DNA of 28,660 bases from an uncultured Eubacteriales bacterium. GTDB lineage: Bacteria > Bacillota > Clostridia > Lachnospirales > Lachnospiraceae. Positions 13,817-21,731 of the stretch are shown here, piece after piece (the stretch's first letter is position 1; each line of letters opens with the position of its first letter). The DNA lies in the NCBI GenBank assembly GCA_900545455.1, contig UQZF01000015.1, positions 1 through 28,660 of the forward strand, read 5' to 3'. The notes under the pieces were generated by a model, which made no database searches, was not told the DNA's origin, and was given only the letters and a program-made list of their open reading frames with translations. The position numbers and the translations under genes are program-made.

Positions 13817-15211
13817 ATGGCCGAGAAAAACAAGGGTAAGATTACTCAGGTTATCAGTGCGGTGCTTGATATTAAGTTCCCGGACGGACATCTTCCGGAG
13901 ATTCTTAATGCAATCACAATCGACCGCGGCAATGGGGAAATACTTACTGCGGAAGTGTCCCAGCATCTTGGTGATGACACCGTAAGATGTATCGCCATGG
14001 GTTCGACTGACGGTCTTGTCAGAGGAATGGAGGCTGTCGACACGGGCGCGCCTATTTCAGTTCCTGTTGGCGAGAATACACTTGGACGAATTTTCAATGT
14101 CTTAGGTGAGGCAATCGATAATAAGCCGGCACCTACGGACGTAACATATTTACCTATTCACAGAAAGGCACCTGCATTCGAGGAGCAGTCGACACAGACA
14201 GAGATTCTCGAGACAGGTATCAAGGTCGTAGACCTTCTCTGCCCTTATCAGAAGGGTGGTAAGATTGGTCTTTTCGGTGGTGCGGGAGTTGGTAAGACGG
14301 TTCTTATTCAGGAGCTTATCCGTAACATAGCCACAGAGCATGGCGGATATTCCGTATTCACGGGAGTTGGAGAGCGTACCAGAGAGGGTAATGACCTCTA
14401 TCATGAGATGACGGAATCAGGCGTTATCAATAAGACTACCATGGTGTTCGGTCAGATGAACGAACCGCCCGGAGCGAGAATGAGAGTGGGTCTTACGGGA
14501 CTCACAATGGCTGAGTATTTCCGTGATCAGGGTGGTAAGGATGTCCTTCTCTTTATCGATAACATCTTCCGTTTTACACAGGCAGGTTCAGAGGTGTCCG
14601 CACTTCTCGGACGTATGCCTTCAGCCGTAGGTTACCAGCCTACACTTCAGACGGAGATGGGTGCTCTTCAGGAGAGAATCACATCGACAAAGAACGGTTC
14701 CATCACCTCCGTACAGGCTGTATATGTGCCTGCGGATGACCTTACCGATCCGGCACCTGCCAACACATTTGCACATCTCGATGCAACTACGGTTCTTTCA
14801 AGAAGCATCGTAGAGCTCGGTATCTACCCTGCGGTAGATCCTCTCGAGTCCACATCGAGAATCCTTGATCCTCGTATCGTAGGTGAGGAGCACTACAGAG
14901 TAGCGAGAGCTGTTCAGGAGATTCTTCAGAGATACAAGGAGCTTCAGGATATTATTGCAATTCTCGGTATGGATGAGCTTTCAGAGGATGATAAGCTTGT
15001 CGTAGCGAGAGCCAGAAAGGTACAGAGATTCCTCTCACAGCCTTTCTTCGTTGCAGGACAGTTCACAGGTCTTGAAGGAAGATATGTTCCTGTTGCTGAT
15101 ACAATTCAGGGCTTTAAGGAGATTCTCGAAGGAAAGTACGACGACATTCCTGAGAGCTACTTCTTAAACTGCGGAAGTATCGAGGACGTGCTTGCCAAGG
15201 TTAACAAATAA
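13817..15211 (+). CDS. atpD: ATP synthase F1 subunit beta
   Basis: The catalytic subunit, 464 residues. The Walker A loop is GGAGVGKT at 154-161, followed by the catalytic Glu region GVGERTREGND. VLLFIDNIFRFTQAGSEVSALLGRMPSAVGYQPTL carries the Walker B Asp and the DELSEED-lever neighbours, and the lever itself reads MDELSEDD. Conservation is very high throughout. AGAAGGAGAGA precedes the ATG. It makes or hydrolyses ATP on the cytoplasmic face. Confidence 0.99.
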   Translation: MAEKNKGKITQVISAVLDIKFPDGHLPEILNAITIDRGNGEILTAEVSQHLGDDTVRCIAMGSTDGLVRGMEAVDTGAPISVPVGENTLGRIFNVLGEAIDNKPAPTDVTYLPIHRKAPAFEEQSTQTEILETGIKVVDLLCPYQKGGKIGLFGGAGVGKTVLIQELIRNIATEHGGYSVFTGVGERTREGNDLYHEMTESGVINKTTMVFGQMNEPPGARMRVGLTGLTMAEYFRDQGGKDVLLFIDNIFRFTQAGSEVSALLGRMPSAVGYQPTLQTEMGALQERITSTKNGSITSVQAVYVPADDLTDPAPANTFAHLDATTVLSRSIVELGIYPAVDPLESTSRILDPRIVGEEHYRVARAVQEILQRYKELQDIIAILGMDELSEDDKLVVARARKVQRFLSQPFFVAGQFTGLEGRYVPVADTIQGFKEILEGKYDDIPESYFLNCGSIEDVLAKVNK

Positions 15212-15230
15212 CCTGACGGGAGTTGATTAG

Positions 15231-15635
15231 ATGGCTGACAAATTATTTGAACTTAAAATAATAACGCCTGACAGAACATTTTTCGCCGGTGACAGTGCTA
15301 TGGTTGAGCTCAACACGACGGAGGGACAGGTCGGTATATACGCCGACCACGCTCCGACAGCCATGATACTTTCACCCGGTGTGGCACATATCCATGATGC
15401 CGATGGCAACGTCAAGGCGGCGGCTCTTCACTCAGGCTTTATCGAGATAGGAAAGAAGAGCGTTATGGTGCTCGCGGAGATTGCCGAGTGGCCGGAAGAG
15501 ATTGACATCAACCGTGCCAACGAGGCTCGAATCCGAGCCGAGCGCAGACTCTCCTCCCACGAGGGAGAGATTGATGTGGCAAGAGCTGAGTACGCACTCA
15601 AGAGAGCGCTTGCAAGAATAGAGCTTAAAGGCTAA
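15231..15635 (+). CDS. atpC: ATP synthase F1 subunit epsilon
   Basis: A 134-residue epsilon subunit. The N-terminal beta-sandwich contains TPDRTFFAGDSAMVELNTTEGQVGIYADHAP and the C-terminal pair of helices begins at EEIDINRANEARIRAERRL. The C-terminal helices regulate ATPase activity in many bacteria. It is the last gene of the operon and is followed within five bases by a strong terminator. Confidence 0.96.
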   Translation: MADKLFELKIITPDRTFFAGDSAMVELNTTEGQVGIYADHAPTAMILSPGVAHIHDADGNVKAAALHSGFIEIGKKSVMVLAEIAEWPEEIDINRANEARIRAERRLSSHEGEIDVARAEYALKRALARIELKG

Positions 15636-15637
15636 AT

Positions 15638-15683
15638 AAAATAACCACCGCTTGTACGATTACGGACAAGTGGTGGTTATTTT
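15638..15683 (+). terminator. Strong bidirectional terminator after atpC
   Basis: Bases 15638-15655 and 15666-15683 pair as an 18-bp stem with a single G-U pair and a 10-base loop. The stem's outer end is A-rich on the left and T-rich on the right, supplying the U-run. It closes the ATP synthase operon. Confidence 0.85.
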
Positions 15684-15751
15684 GCCATTAAATATTGATA
15701 CAGAACTTAACGAAGCGTTTTACATAGAAAAAATAAATCAGGGGGGATTTG

Positions 15752-16702
15752 ATGGAAAAAAATATATTAAAACACATAAACATAGGTATAATAACCGCCC
15801 TTGCAGCGCTATGTATCACAGGCTGCAATAAGAGCGTGGAATCGGTTGAGCCGTCGGAAAGTGATGTGCTGTTAATTACGGAATCGACAACAGATACCAC
15901 AGAACAGGTATCGTCTGCGGGGCAGGATGATGCTGCCATGGAAAAAGAGTTCAATGCCGATATAACGGCTTTTGTGGCAGAGCAGCAGGAGCTCTACACG
16001 GACAGGAAATACCTTTCGCAGTCGGTGAGTGTGAGCGGAACGGATGATGCAGGGCTTTTGACAGAGTACCATTTCACGGGCGATGATATTGAACTTATTT
16101 TGAAAAACGGTCGTGAAATATATTGTCAGTATACTTTACGCCACGATGGCAGAGAGCTTTGCTTTGACGGTGACGGATGGGATAATCAAATGTCGCCGGA
16201 TTATGTTGACGCATATTTGTATGATATGACAGGTGACGGTCAGGATGAGCTTGTGGTTGTATATACGCGCAGGACGATGAGTACACAGGATGAAGGAACA
16301 CAGATAAAGGTAATTGACCTTGAGACAATGAGTGTTCTTGATACGGACGGCAATTCCGCGCAAGTTCCCGACAATGAATTATTTGCCGAAAATATAAAAG
16401 AACATGTGCAGGCAAGAAGTGGCAGAGAGAAACTCGATAAAAAGATTTCAGTGCGAATAAATGGGCTGAATGAAAAATATGCGGGCGAAAAGAATGTCAA
16501 GGCATACATATATGTTAAGGACGACGAGGATGATAATGTATATATTGCCGTGACAAAGGATGGTCAACTCTTGGAAGCATTTTGCATCAAAGATGCGTCA
16601 GGGAGCGGGCGTGTGTCGTATATGGATGATGAATCGGTGCAGGATATATTGAAAAATGATGCCTATAAGCAGGTCGGTGTCAGACGGATAGCGGTTGAAT
16701 AG
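15752..16702 (+). CDS. Predicted lipoprotein with an Asp-rich repeat-like motif
   Basis: A 316-residue exported protein of unknown function. The N-terminus is a lipoprotein signal: basic start, hydrophobic stretch 9-21, and lipobox ITGC with Cys25 as lipidation site. A Ser/Thr/Glu-rich linker follows to about residue 60. Residues 157-170 read YDMTGDGQDELVVV, a D-x-T-G-D-G-x-x-E-L pattern found in Ca2+-binding VCBS/FG-GAP-like repeats. Only one copy is seen, so a propeller is not proven. The start ATG 15752 follows GGGGGG by five bases; TTG 15749 adds one residue. It stands alone after the atp terminator and its promoter is not clear, with a TTGATA at 15695 lacking a good partner. Confidence 0.7.
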   Translation: MEKNILKHINIGIITALAALCITGCNKSVESVEPSESDVLLITESTTDTTEQVSSAGQDDAAMEKEFNADITAFVAEQQELYTDRKYLSQSVSVSGTDDAGLLTEYHFTGDDIELILKNGREIYCQYTLRHDGRELCFDGDGWDNQMSPDYVDAYLYDMTGDGQDELVVVYTRRTMSTQDEGTQIKVIDLETMSVLDTDGNSAQVPDNELFAENIKEHVQARSGREKLDKKISVRINGLNEKYAGEKNVKAYIYVKDDEDDNVYIAVTKDGQLLEAFCIKDASGSGRVSYMDDESVQDILKNDAYKQVGVRRIAVE

Positions 16703-16738
16703 ATGCCAAAAACACAGTAACAAATATAACGGCGGCTG

Positions 16739-16769
16739 TTGAATAACACGCAAAATACATGAACATAAT
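16739..16769 (+). promoter_or_regulatory. Weak promoter candidate for the ywmB homologue
   Basis: TTGAAT (16739-16744) and CATAAT (16764-16769) are good hexamers, but the spacer is 19 bases. It lies in a 121-base gap that otherwise holds only AT-rich sequence and the ribosome site AGGGGG before ATG 16824. Confidence 0.3.
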
Positions 16770-16823
16770 CTATATAGTGTTAAACAATTAGAATGTGATT
16801 GATATATAAGGGGGATGTTCTGT

Positions 16824-17624
16824 ATGAAAAAAGCATTATACGCCGTGATTGTACTGTGGACTATGGTGGCAGCGATATACATGATAAAGCCGGGAAATGT
16901 TAAAAAAGTGTCAATAAGTGCGGCGTTTTCTGACAGCGCGGGGGAGGATAAGTGGTGCGGGCTCAACACCTGCATCGAAGGCTACGGCAGGTTCGGCGTG
17001 TGCTACCTGACCGCGCAGGAGAAAGAAAATTTGGTAAAAAATATAGCGGGAGCGCTCGGGATTACATCGCCCTGCGTGATAAGCACGGAATATTCGAGCC
17101 GCGGTGTCAAGGATGGAACGGCGGAGGGGAATGCCGTCGACATAATGACGACGGTGTTAAGAAAGGAGAGCATCAACGGAGAGGTGCTTGTCAAGGCGAT
17201 AACTGAGGAGAGGACGAATGAGAGCGGGAACTACACGGCGACGCAGTATGTCTATGTGAAGATAAATGCGTACAACAATATCGAGTGCGCCGCGGACTAC
17301 AGGGAGCTCGTGGAGGGGGCCTTCGATGCCATGGGGATAGAGGGAAATGTCAACATGAACCTCGAAGGCTCAATCGCGGGCGCGCTCAACAGCAATGAGA
17401 AGAACGAGCTCGCCGACAATATTTTAAAAAGACTTGATGCGCAGATTGTGGCTGAGAACAGGGGCAGCGATATTTTCACGATTTACGCTTATTCTAAGGG
17501 AGTCGGCTCCTATATAACTATCGGGGACAGTAAAATCAACATGAATATAGCCATAGGGTATGATGAGGAGCAGAACAGAACGGAGGTGTATTTGTCGTCT
17601 CCCGTGAACAGCCTCGATTATTAA
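16824..17624 (+). CDS. ywmB: YwmB family protein (TATA-box-binding-like fold), membrane-anchored
   Basis: A 266-residue protein with one N-terminal hydrophobic segment (about 4-21, signal or anchor) and an exported domain. The C-terminal half fits the YwmB family pattern: a second copy of the fold near residues 190-215 (NELADNILKRLDAQIVAEN), then IFTIYAYSKGVGSYI, the KINMNIAIGYDEEQNRT block, and a final strand ending PVNSLDY, where B. subtilis YwmB ends GTPIVTTEY. In B. subtilis ywmB also lies just downstream of the atp operon, and this synteny supports the call. The function is not established. The start is ATG 16824, eight bases after AAGGGGGA; ATG 16815 overlaps that site. Confidence 0.65.
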   Translation: MKKALYAVIVLWTMVAAIYMIKPGNVKKVSISAAFSDSAGEDKWCGLNTCIEGYGRFGVCYLTAQEKENLVKNIAGALGITSPCVISTEYSSRGVKDGTAEGNAVDIMTTVLRKESINGEVLVKAITEERTNESGNYTATQYVYVKINAYNNIECAADYRELVEGAFDAMGIEGNVNMNLEGSIAGALNSNEKNELADNILKRLDAQIVAENRGSDIFTIYAYSKGVGSYITIGDSKINMNIAIGYDEEQNRTEVYLSSPVNSLDY

Positions 17625-17745
17625 TTCGCAGCTGCACGCAAATTCACAAAATATTTATACTAATTCGGAACCATTTGTGATAAGATTATACGGTATAATT
17701 CGTTATACATTTATAATTATCATTTTTGCCGGAAGGAAAATCACA

Positions 17746-20199
17746 TTGAAGAATTTTAAATATAAAGTACTTATATCTGTTTTGGTGTTTGTTGCGGTTG
17801 CGGTGGTGACAATCGTGGTTACGAGGGTTAACGAGGAGGAGCGTTCGGGAAAGACGACCATGTCGGTGGCTGCGCTTCCGATAGTGTACATGGTCAGTGA
17901 GAACGGAACAAGCTTCAATCCTCTGCACGGGTATGTGACAAATGTCGATGAGAGTATGCTCCATGAGTGCATCACGCCGCTCCCGGAGGGAAGAAAGCTT
18001 ACTGTTGGCATAGGCACCTACGGTCAGAGGATAACGGGAATTTCTTATGAGATAAGAAGCCTTGACGGCGAGGAGTATCTGGAGAACACGACGGTTACGG
18101 ATTATAATGTAATAACCGATGGAACATCGGCACGGGGCGACAATGTCACGGGACAGATGGGTGAGCGTATCGAGGCGGTTCTGAACATCAAGAATCTTCT
18201 CAAGGAAGATACCGAGTATATGATGAAAATTAATGTGAGCACGGATAAGCAGACGGCTTCATATTATACGAGAATTGTTCTCGGTGACGGGCTGTCACTT
18301 GATGAGAAGCTTGACTATGTGCTGCATTTTTCCGAGGTGACTTACGATGACGAGGCAATAAAGGAGATCATTCCCAAGTTGGAGACCAACTCGTCAGGCG
18401 ATAACACCAATCTGGGGCATGTAAATATACACTCGAAGCTCTCACAGGTTGGCTGGGGAAGCTTGACACCGGAATATTACGGCGATGTGTGGCCGACGGT
18501 TGTTGAGATACAGGGAAATACGGCGGATATACGTCTCGATTATCAGGTCAGCACGCAGGCGGCAAGGGGAATTGATCTCTACGATGTGACTGAATTTTTC
18601 AGGATAAGACGCGCCGATTCAGCGACTACATACGTTTTGGGATATGACAGGTATGTTGACCAGATTTTTGACGGACTTGATGATTTGAATGATTCGGGAA
18701 GAATATATCTGGGAATCACGTCGGGGCTTTATGATGGGCAGCTCACGAGCGACAGCACGGGAAGAGTTACCTGTTTTGTGAGAAGAGGAGAGCTGTGGAG
18801 CTACAATGCAAAGAGCAATCAGTTTGTTCAGATATTTACATTTACGGACGATGATTCGGAGTACGATTCGGTCAGGGAATCCTACGGTCAGCATGGAATA
18901 AAGGTGCTGTCGGTGAACGCGGATGGGTCGGTGAGCTTTGTCGTGTACGGATACATGAACCGAGGCAGCCACGAGGGACAGATGGGCATATCCGTCTGTC
19001 AGTATGACGCGGGAAAAAATACCGTCGATGAGATACTCTATGTGCCGAGAAACGACATTTACGAGGTGATTGAGAAGGATGTCGAGACCTTGGCATATCT
19101 GAACGGCGACGGCAGATTTTTCATGTATCAGGGCGGAAGCATCTACTCGATATACTATGACACGAAGGAGTACATGGTTGTGTCGTCGCAGGTCATAGCG
19201 GAATCGTGTCTTTTTTCCGAAAAGTATGCGATGTTTGCATATCAGGAGGGAACGGATGCCGACAGATGCGATGCGATTGACATAATTTACCTCGACACAG
19301 GAGAGACGGACAGAATTGAGGCGGCGGATTCGGAGTACATTAAGACACTGGGGCTTATCGATGGCAATATCATTTACGGAAAGACATACAAGAGTGAGGA
19401 GACTTTGAATGCGGAAGGTGAGTCGATTTATCCGATGTACAGAATTGAGATAGCTGATGGCACTCTCAATGTGATAAAGGATTATGAGAAGAACGGCTTA
19501 AGAGTGATGGACGTTGAGACGGACAGCAATAAGATTGTCATAAAAAGATGTGCGGTTCAGGAGGATGGGAGCCTTGAGGATACAGGTGACGACCAGCTTA
19601 TGAGCACAACAGTCACATCTGACGAGATTCTTACCACCAAGCAGGTAGCCACACAGGTAAGGCAGAAGGAATTGTATATAATGCTTACCGTGACGGTTCC
19701 GTCGGCGGACGACACCAAGGTGGTGTACCCTAAGAGCGTGAACTTTAACGGCGAAGCCGAGATGTACATGAGCGAGGTTGTTTCGGAGAATGATTACTAT
19801 CGTGTATATGGAATGGGTGAGCTTATTCTCATGACAAAAAATCTCGGTGAAGCCATAGTAAAGGCTGACGAACTCGCAGGTGTGGTTGTATCAACCGACG
19901 GTGCAGTAATATGGAACAGATACAAAAAGAACACGGCGACGGTTGCACTTAATGAGAACTATAGTCTGAACGATGGAGTTAAGATATCGGGTGTCAGTCT
20001 TGATGAAGCGTTGTATTATATTGATGCCGGAAAGGTTCTGAGGGCTAAAATCGGTGATGAATATGTGGTTGTGTATGCATACGACAAGAGTAATGTCTCA
20101 TACATGACAGAGAGCGGAAGCGTAATGACTGCAAGAACAGAGCTTGAAGCGGCTATTCAGGCATCGGGCGGGGCTGTATATGTGTGTGATGTGGAGTAA
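17746..20199 (+). CDS. Large membrane-anchored extracellular protein of unknown function
   Basis: I do not recognise this 817-residue protein. It has an N-terminal membrane helix (about 7-26, KVLISVLVFVAVAVVTIVV), followed by Arg and Glu/Lys-rich residues and a long exterior region. The middle (about 220-640) is rich in short beta strands, aromatic residues and D-G/N-G turns (YLNGDGRFFMYQGGSIYSI, IYLDTGETDRIEAADSEY). This suggests a beta-propeller or repeated sandwich. The last ~110 residues read like a C39-type papain fold: SLDEALYYIDAGKVLRAKI, then EYVVVYAYDKSNVSYM. The catalytic His of that family is absent and no catalytic Cys is evident. I chose TTG 17746, eight bases after GGAAGGA (17731-17737). 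A frame-open ATA-rich stretch upstream to 17677 has no ribosome site. It follows ywmB and precedes the asnS promoter. Confidence 0.75.
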   Translation: MKNFKYKVLISVLVFVAVAVVTIVVTRVNEEERSGKTTMSVAALPIVYMVSENGTSFNPLHGYVTNVDESMLHECITPLPEGRKLTVGIGTYGQRITGISYEIRSLDGEEYLENTTVTDYNVITDGTSARGDNVTGQMGERIEAVLNIKNLLKEDTEYMMKINVSTDKQTASYYTRIVLGDGLSLDEKLDYVLHFSEVTYDDEAIKEIIPKLETNSSGDNTNLGHVNIHSKLSQVGWGSLTPEYYGDVWPTVVEIQGNTADIRLDYQVSTQAARGIDLYDVTEFFRIRRADSATTYVLGYDRYVDQIFDGLDDLNDSGRIYLGITSGLYDGQLTSDSTGRVTCFVRRGELWSYNAKSNQFVQIFTFTDDDSEYDSVRESYGQHGIKVLSVNADGSVSFVVYGYMNRGSHEGQMGISVCQYDAGKNTVDEILYVPRNDIYEVIEKDVETLAYLNGDGRFFMYQGGSIYSIYYDTKEYMVVSSQVIAESCLFSEKYAMFAYQEGTDADRCDAIDIIYLDTGETDRIEAADSEYIKTLGLIDGNIIYGKTYKSEETLNAEGESIYPMYRIEIADGTLNVIKDYEKNGLRVMDVETDSNKIVIKRCAVQEDGSLEDTGDDQLMSTTVTSDEILTTKQVATQVRQKELYIMLTVTVPSADDTKVVYPKSVNFNGEAEMYMSEVVSENDYYRVYGMGELILMTKNLGEAIVKADELAGVVVSTDGAVIWNRYKKNTATVALNENYSLNDGVKISGVSLDEALYYIDAGKVLRAKIGDEYVVVYAYDKSNVSYMTESGSVMTARTELEAAIQASGGAVYVCDVE

Positions 20200-20205
20200 C
20201 AGCAC

Positions 20206-20234
20206 TTGACCATATTGAAATAATATTGTAAGAT
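20206..20234 (+). promoter_or_regulatory. Promoter of asnS
   Basis: TTGACC (20206-20211) is followed after 17 bases by TAAGAT (20229-20234), starting transcription near 20241 and giving a leader of about 80 bases. A second pair, TTGACA (20240-20245) with GATTAT (20263-20268) at 17 bases, is also possible, but its -10 lies within a hairpin of the leader. Confidence 0.55.
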
Positions 20235-20254
20235 GAAGATTGACAGATTTTGAG

Positions 20255-20309
20255 ACCGGCATGATTATTGCCGGTACAATGTGATATTAAGTCTCTGCAG
20301 GGCAGGGAC
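20255..20309 (+). promoter_or_regulatory. Structured 5' leader of asnS: two hairpins
   Basis: Hairpin 1: ACCGGCA (20255-20261) pairs perfectly with TGCCGGT (20269-20275), loop of seven. Hairpin 2: GTCTCTGC (20291-20298) pairs with GCAGGGAC (20302-20309), eight pairs with one G-U and a three-base loop. It ends two bases before GGAGG (20312-20316), the ribosome site of asnS. Neither is followed by a U-run, so they do not look like terminators. No T-box sequence is present. Confidence 0.5.
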
Positions 20310-20322
20310 GCGGAGGATTATT

Positions 20323-21714
20323 ATGGAATTGACAAACATCAGAGATTTATTCAGGGACAAAGAAAAATATCTTGGAAATAAGGTAACTGTCGGGGGCTGG
20401 GTCAGAAGCGTGCGCGACTCTAAGACCTTTGGATTCATAGTTGTGAACGACGGAACATTTTTTGAGCCGCTTCAGGTAGTTTATCATGACACTATGGAGA
20501 ACTTTGCTCAGATAAGCAAGCTCAACGTAGGTGCCGCAATTATCGTGACAGGTACACTTGTTGCTACGCCTGATGCTAAGCAGCCTTTTGAGATTCAGGC
20601 GGATTCCATAGAGGTTGAAGGTGAGAGCACACCTGATTATCCGCTTCAGAAGAAGAGACATTCGATGGAGTATCTCAGAACAATCACTCATTTAAGACCT
20701 AGAACCAACACATTCCAGGCAGTGTTCAGAGTGCGTTCACTTATAGCTTATGCTATTCATCAGTTCTTCCAGGAGAGAAACTTTGTATATGTTCACACAC
20801 CGCTTATCACGGGAAGTGACTGTGAGGGTGCAGGTGAAATGTTCCAGGTAACCACAATGGATTTAAACAATGTTCCTAAGACTGAGGATGGCAAGGTGGA
20901 TTACTCCAAGGATTTCTTCGGAAAGCCAACCAACCTTACTGTAAGCGGCCAGCTCAATGGTGAGACCTATGCCATGGCATTCAAGAACATTTACACATTC
21001 GGACCTACATTCCGTGCTGAGAACTCCAACACAACGAGACATGCCGCTGAGTTCTGGATGATTGAGCCTGAGATGGCATTTGCAGACCTCAAGGACGATA
21101 TGATTCTCGCCGAGAATATGATTAAGTATGTTATAAGATATGTTCTTGAGAACGCTCCCGAGGAAATGAACTTCTTCAACAGCTTTGTTGACAAGGGACT
21201 TCTTGAAAGACTCAATCATGTGCTCAACTCGGAATTCGGTCATGTGACATATACTGAGGCTATTGAAATTCTCGAGAAGCACAACGACAAGTTCGAGTAC
21301 AAGGTATCATGGGGCTGTGATTTACAGACAGAGCATGAGCGTTTCCTCACAGAAGAGATTTACAAGAGACCGCTCTTTGTTACCGATTATCCGAAGGAGA
21401 TTAAGGCATTCTACATGAAGCTCAACGATGACGGAAAGACGGTTGCTGCTATGGATTGCTTAGTTCCGGGCATCGGTGAGATTATCGGCGGAAGCCAGAG
21501 AGAGGATGATTACAATAAGCTTGTTGCCAGAATGGACGAGCTCGGTCTTAAAAAGGAGGACTACCAGTTCTACCTTGACCTCAGAAAGTACGGCTCTGCA
21601 AGACACGCAGGCTTCGGTCTCGGCTTTGAGCGCTGCGTAATGTATCTCACAGGTATGGGCAATATCCGTGATGTTGTTCCGTTCCCAAGAACAGTGGGTA
21701 ACTGCGACTTATAA
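20323..21714 (+). CDS. asnS: Asparaginyl-tRNA synthetase
   Basis: Class IIb synthetase charging tRNA-Asn with asparagine in the cytoplasm; 463 residues, the normal length. The N-terminal OB-fold anticodon domain shows VGGWVRSVRDSKTFGFIVVNDGT. The catalytic core has FRVRSLIAYAIHQFFQERNFVYVHTPLITGSDCEGAGEMF (motif 1 region), FRAENSNTTRHAAEFWMIEPEMAF (motif 2) and GFGLGFERCVMYLTGMGNIRDVVPFPR (motif 3). The Asn-specific form is indicated by the DCEGAGEMF and SNTTRHAAEF wording rather than the AspS equivalents. The start is ATG 20323, six bases after GGAGG; the upstream GTG 20281 lies in the structured leader. The PBP gene follows 17 bases after its stop and may be co-transcribed. Confidence 0.98.
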   Translation: MELTNIRDLFRDKEKYLGNKVTVGGWVRSVRDSKTFGFIVVNDGTFFEPLQVVYHDTMENFAQISKLNVGAAIIVTGTLVATPDAKQPFEIQADSIEVEGESTPDYPLQKKRHSMEYLRTITHLRPRTNTFQAVFRVRSLIAYAIHQFFQERNFVYVHTPLITGSDCEGAGEMFQVTTMDLNNVPKTEDGKVDYSKDFFGKPTNLTVSGQLNGETYAMAFKNIYTFGPTFRAENSNTTRHAAEFWMIEPEMAFADLKDDMILAENMIKYVIRYVLENAPEEMNFFNSFVDKGLLERLNHVLNSEFGHVTYTEAIEILEKHNDKFEYKVSWGCDLQTEHERFLTEEIYKRPLFVTDYPKEIKAFYMKLNDDGKTVAAMDCLVPGIGEIIGGSQREDDYNKLVARMDELGLKKEDYQFYLDLRKYGSARHAGFGLGFERCVMYLTGMGNIRDVVPFPRTVGNCDL

Positions 21715-21731
21715 TAACATAAGAGGTGCGT

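Noticed and set aside
17694..17699. TATAAT as a promoter for the 817-residue protein
   Set aside because: The -10 is perfect, but no acceptable -35 lies 16-18 bases upstream and no extended -10 TG is present, so I did not list it. The gene may be read from the ywmB transcript.
20241..20322. T-box riboswitch before asnS
   Set aside because: The leader is too short, contains no AGGGTGGNACCGCG match, and has no terminator/antiterminator with a U-run.
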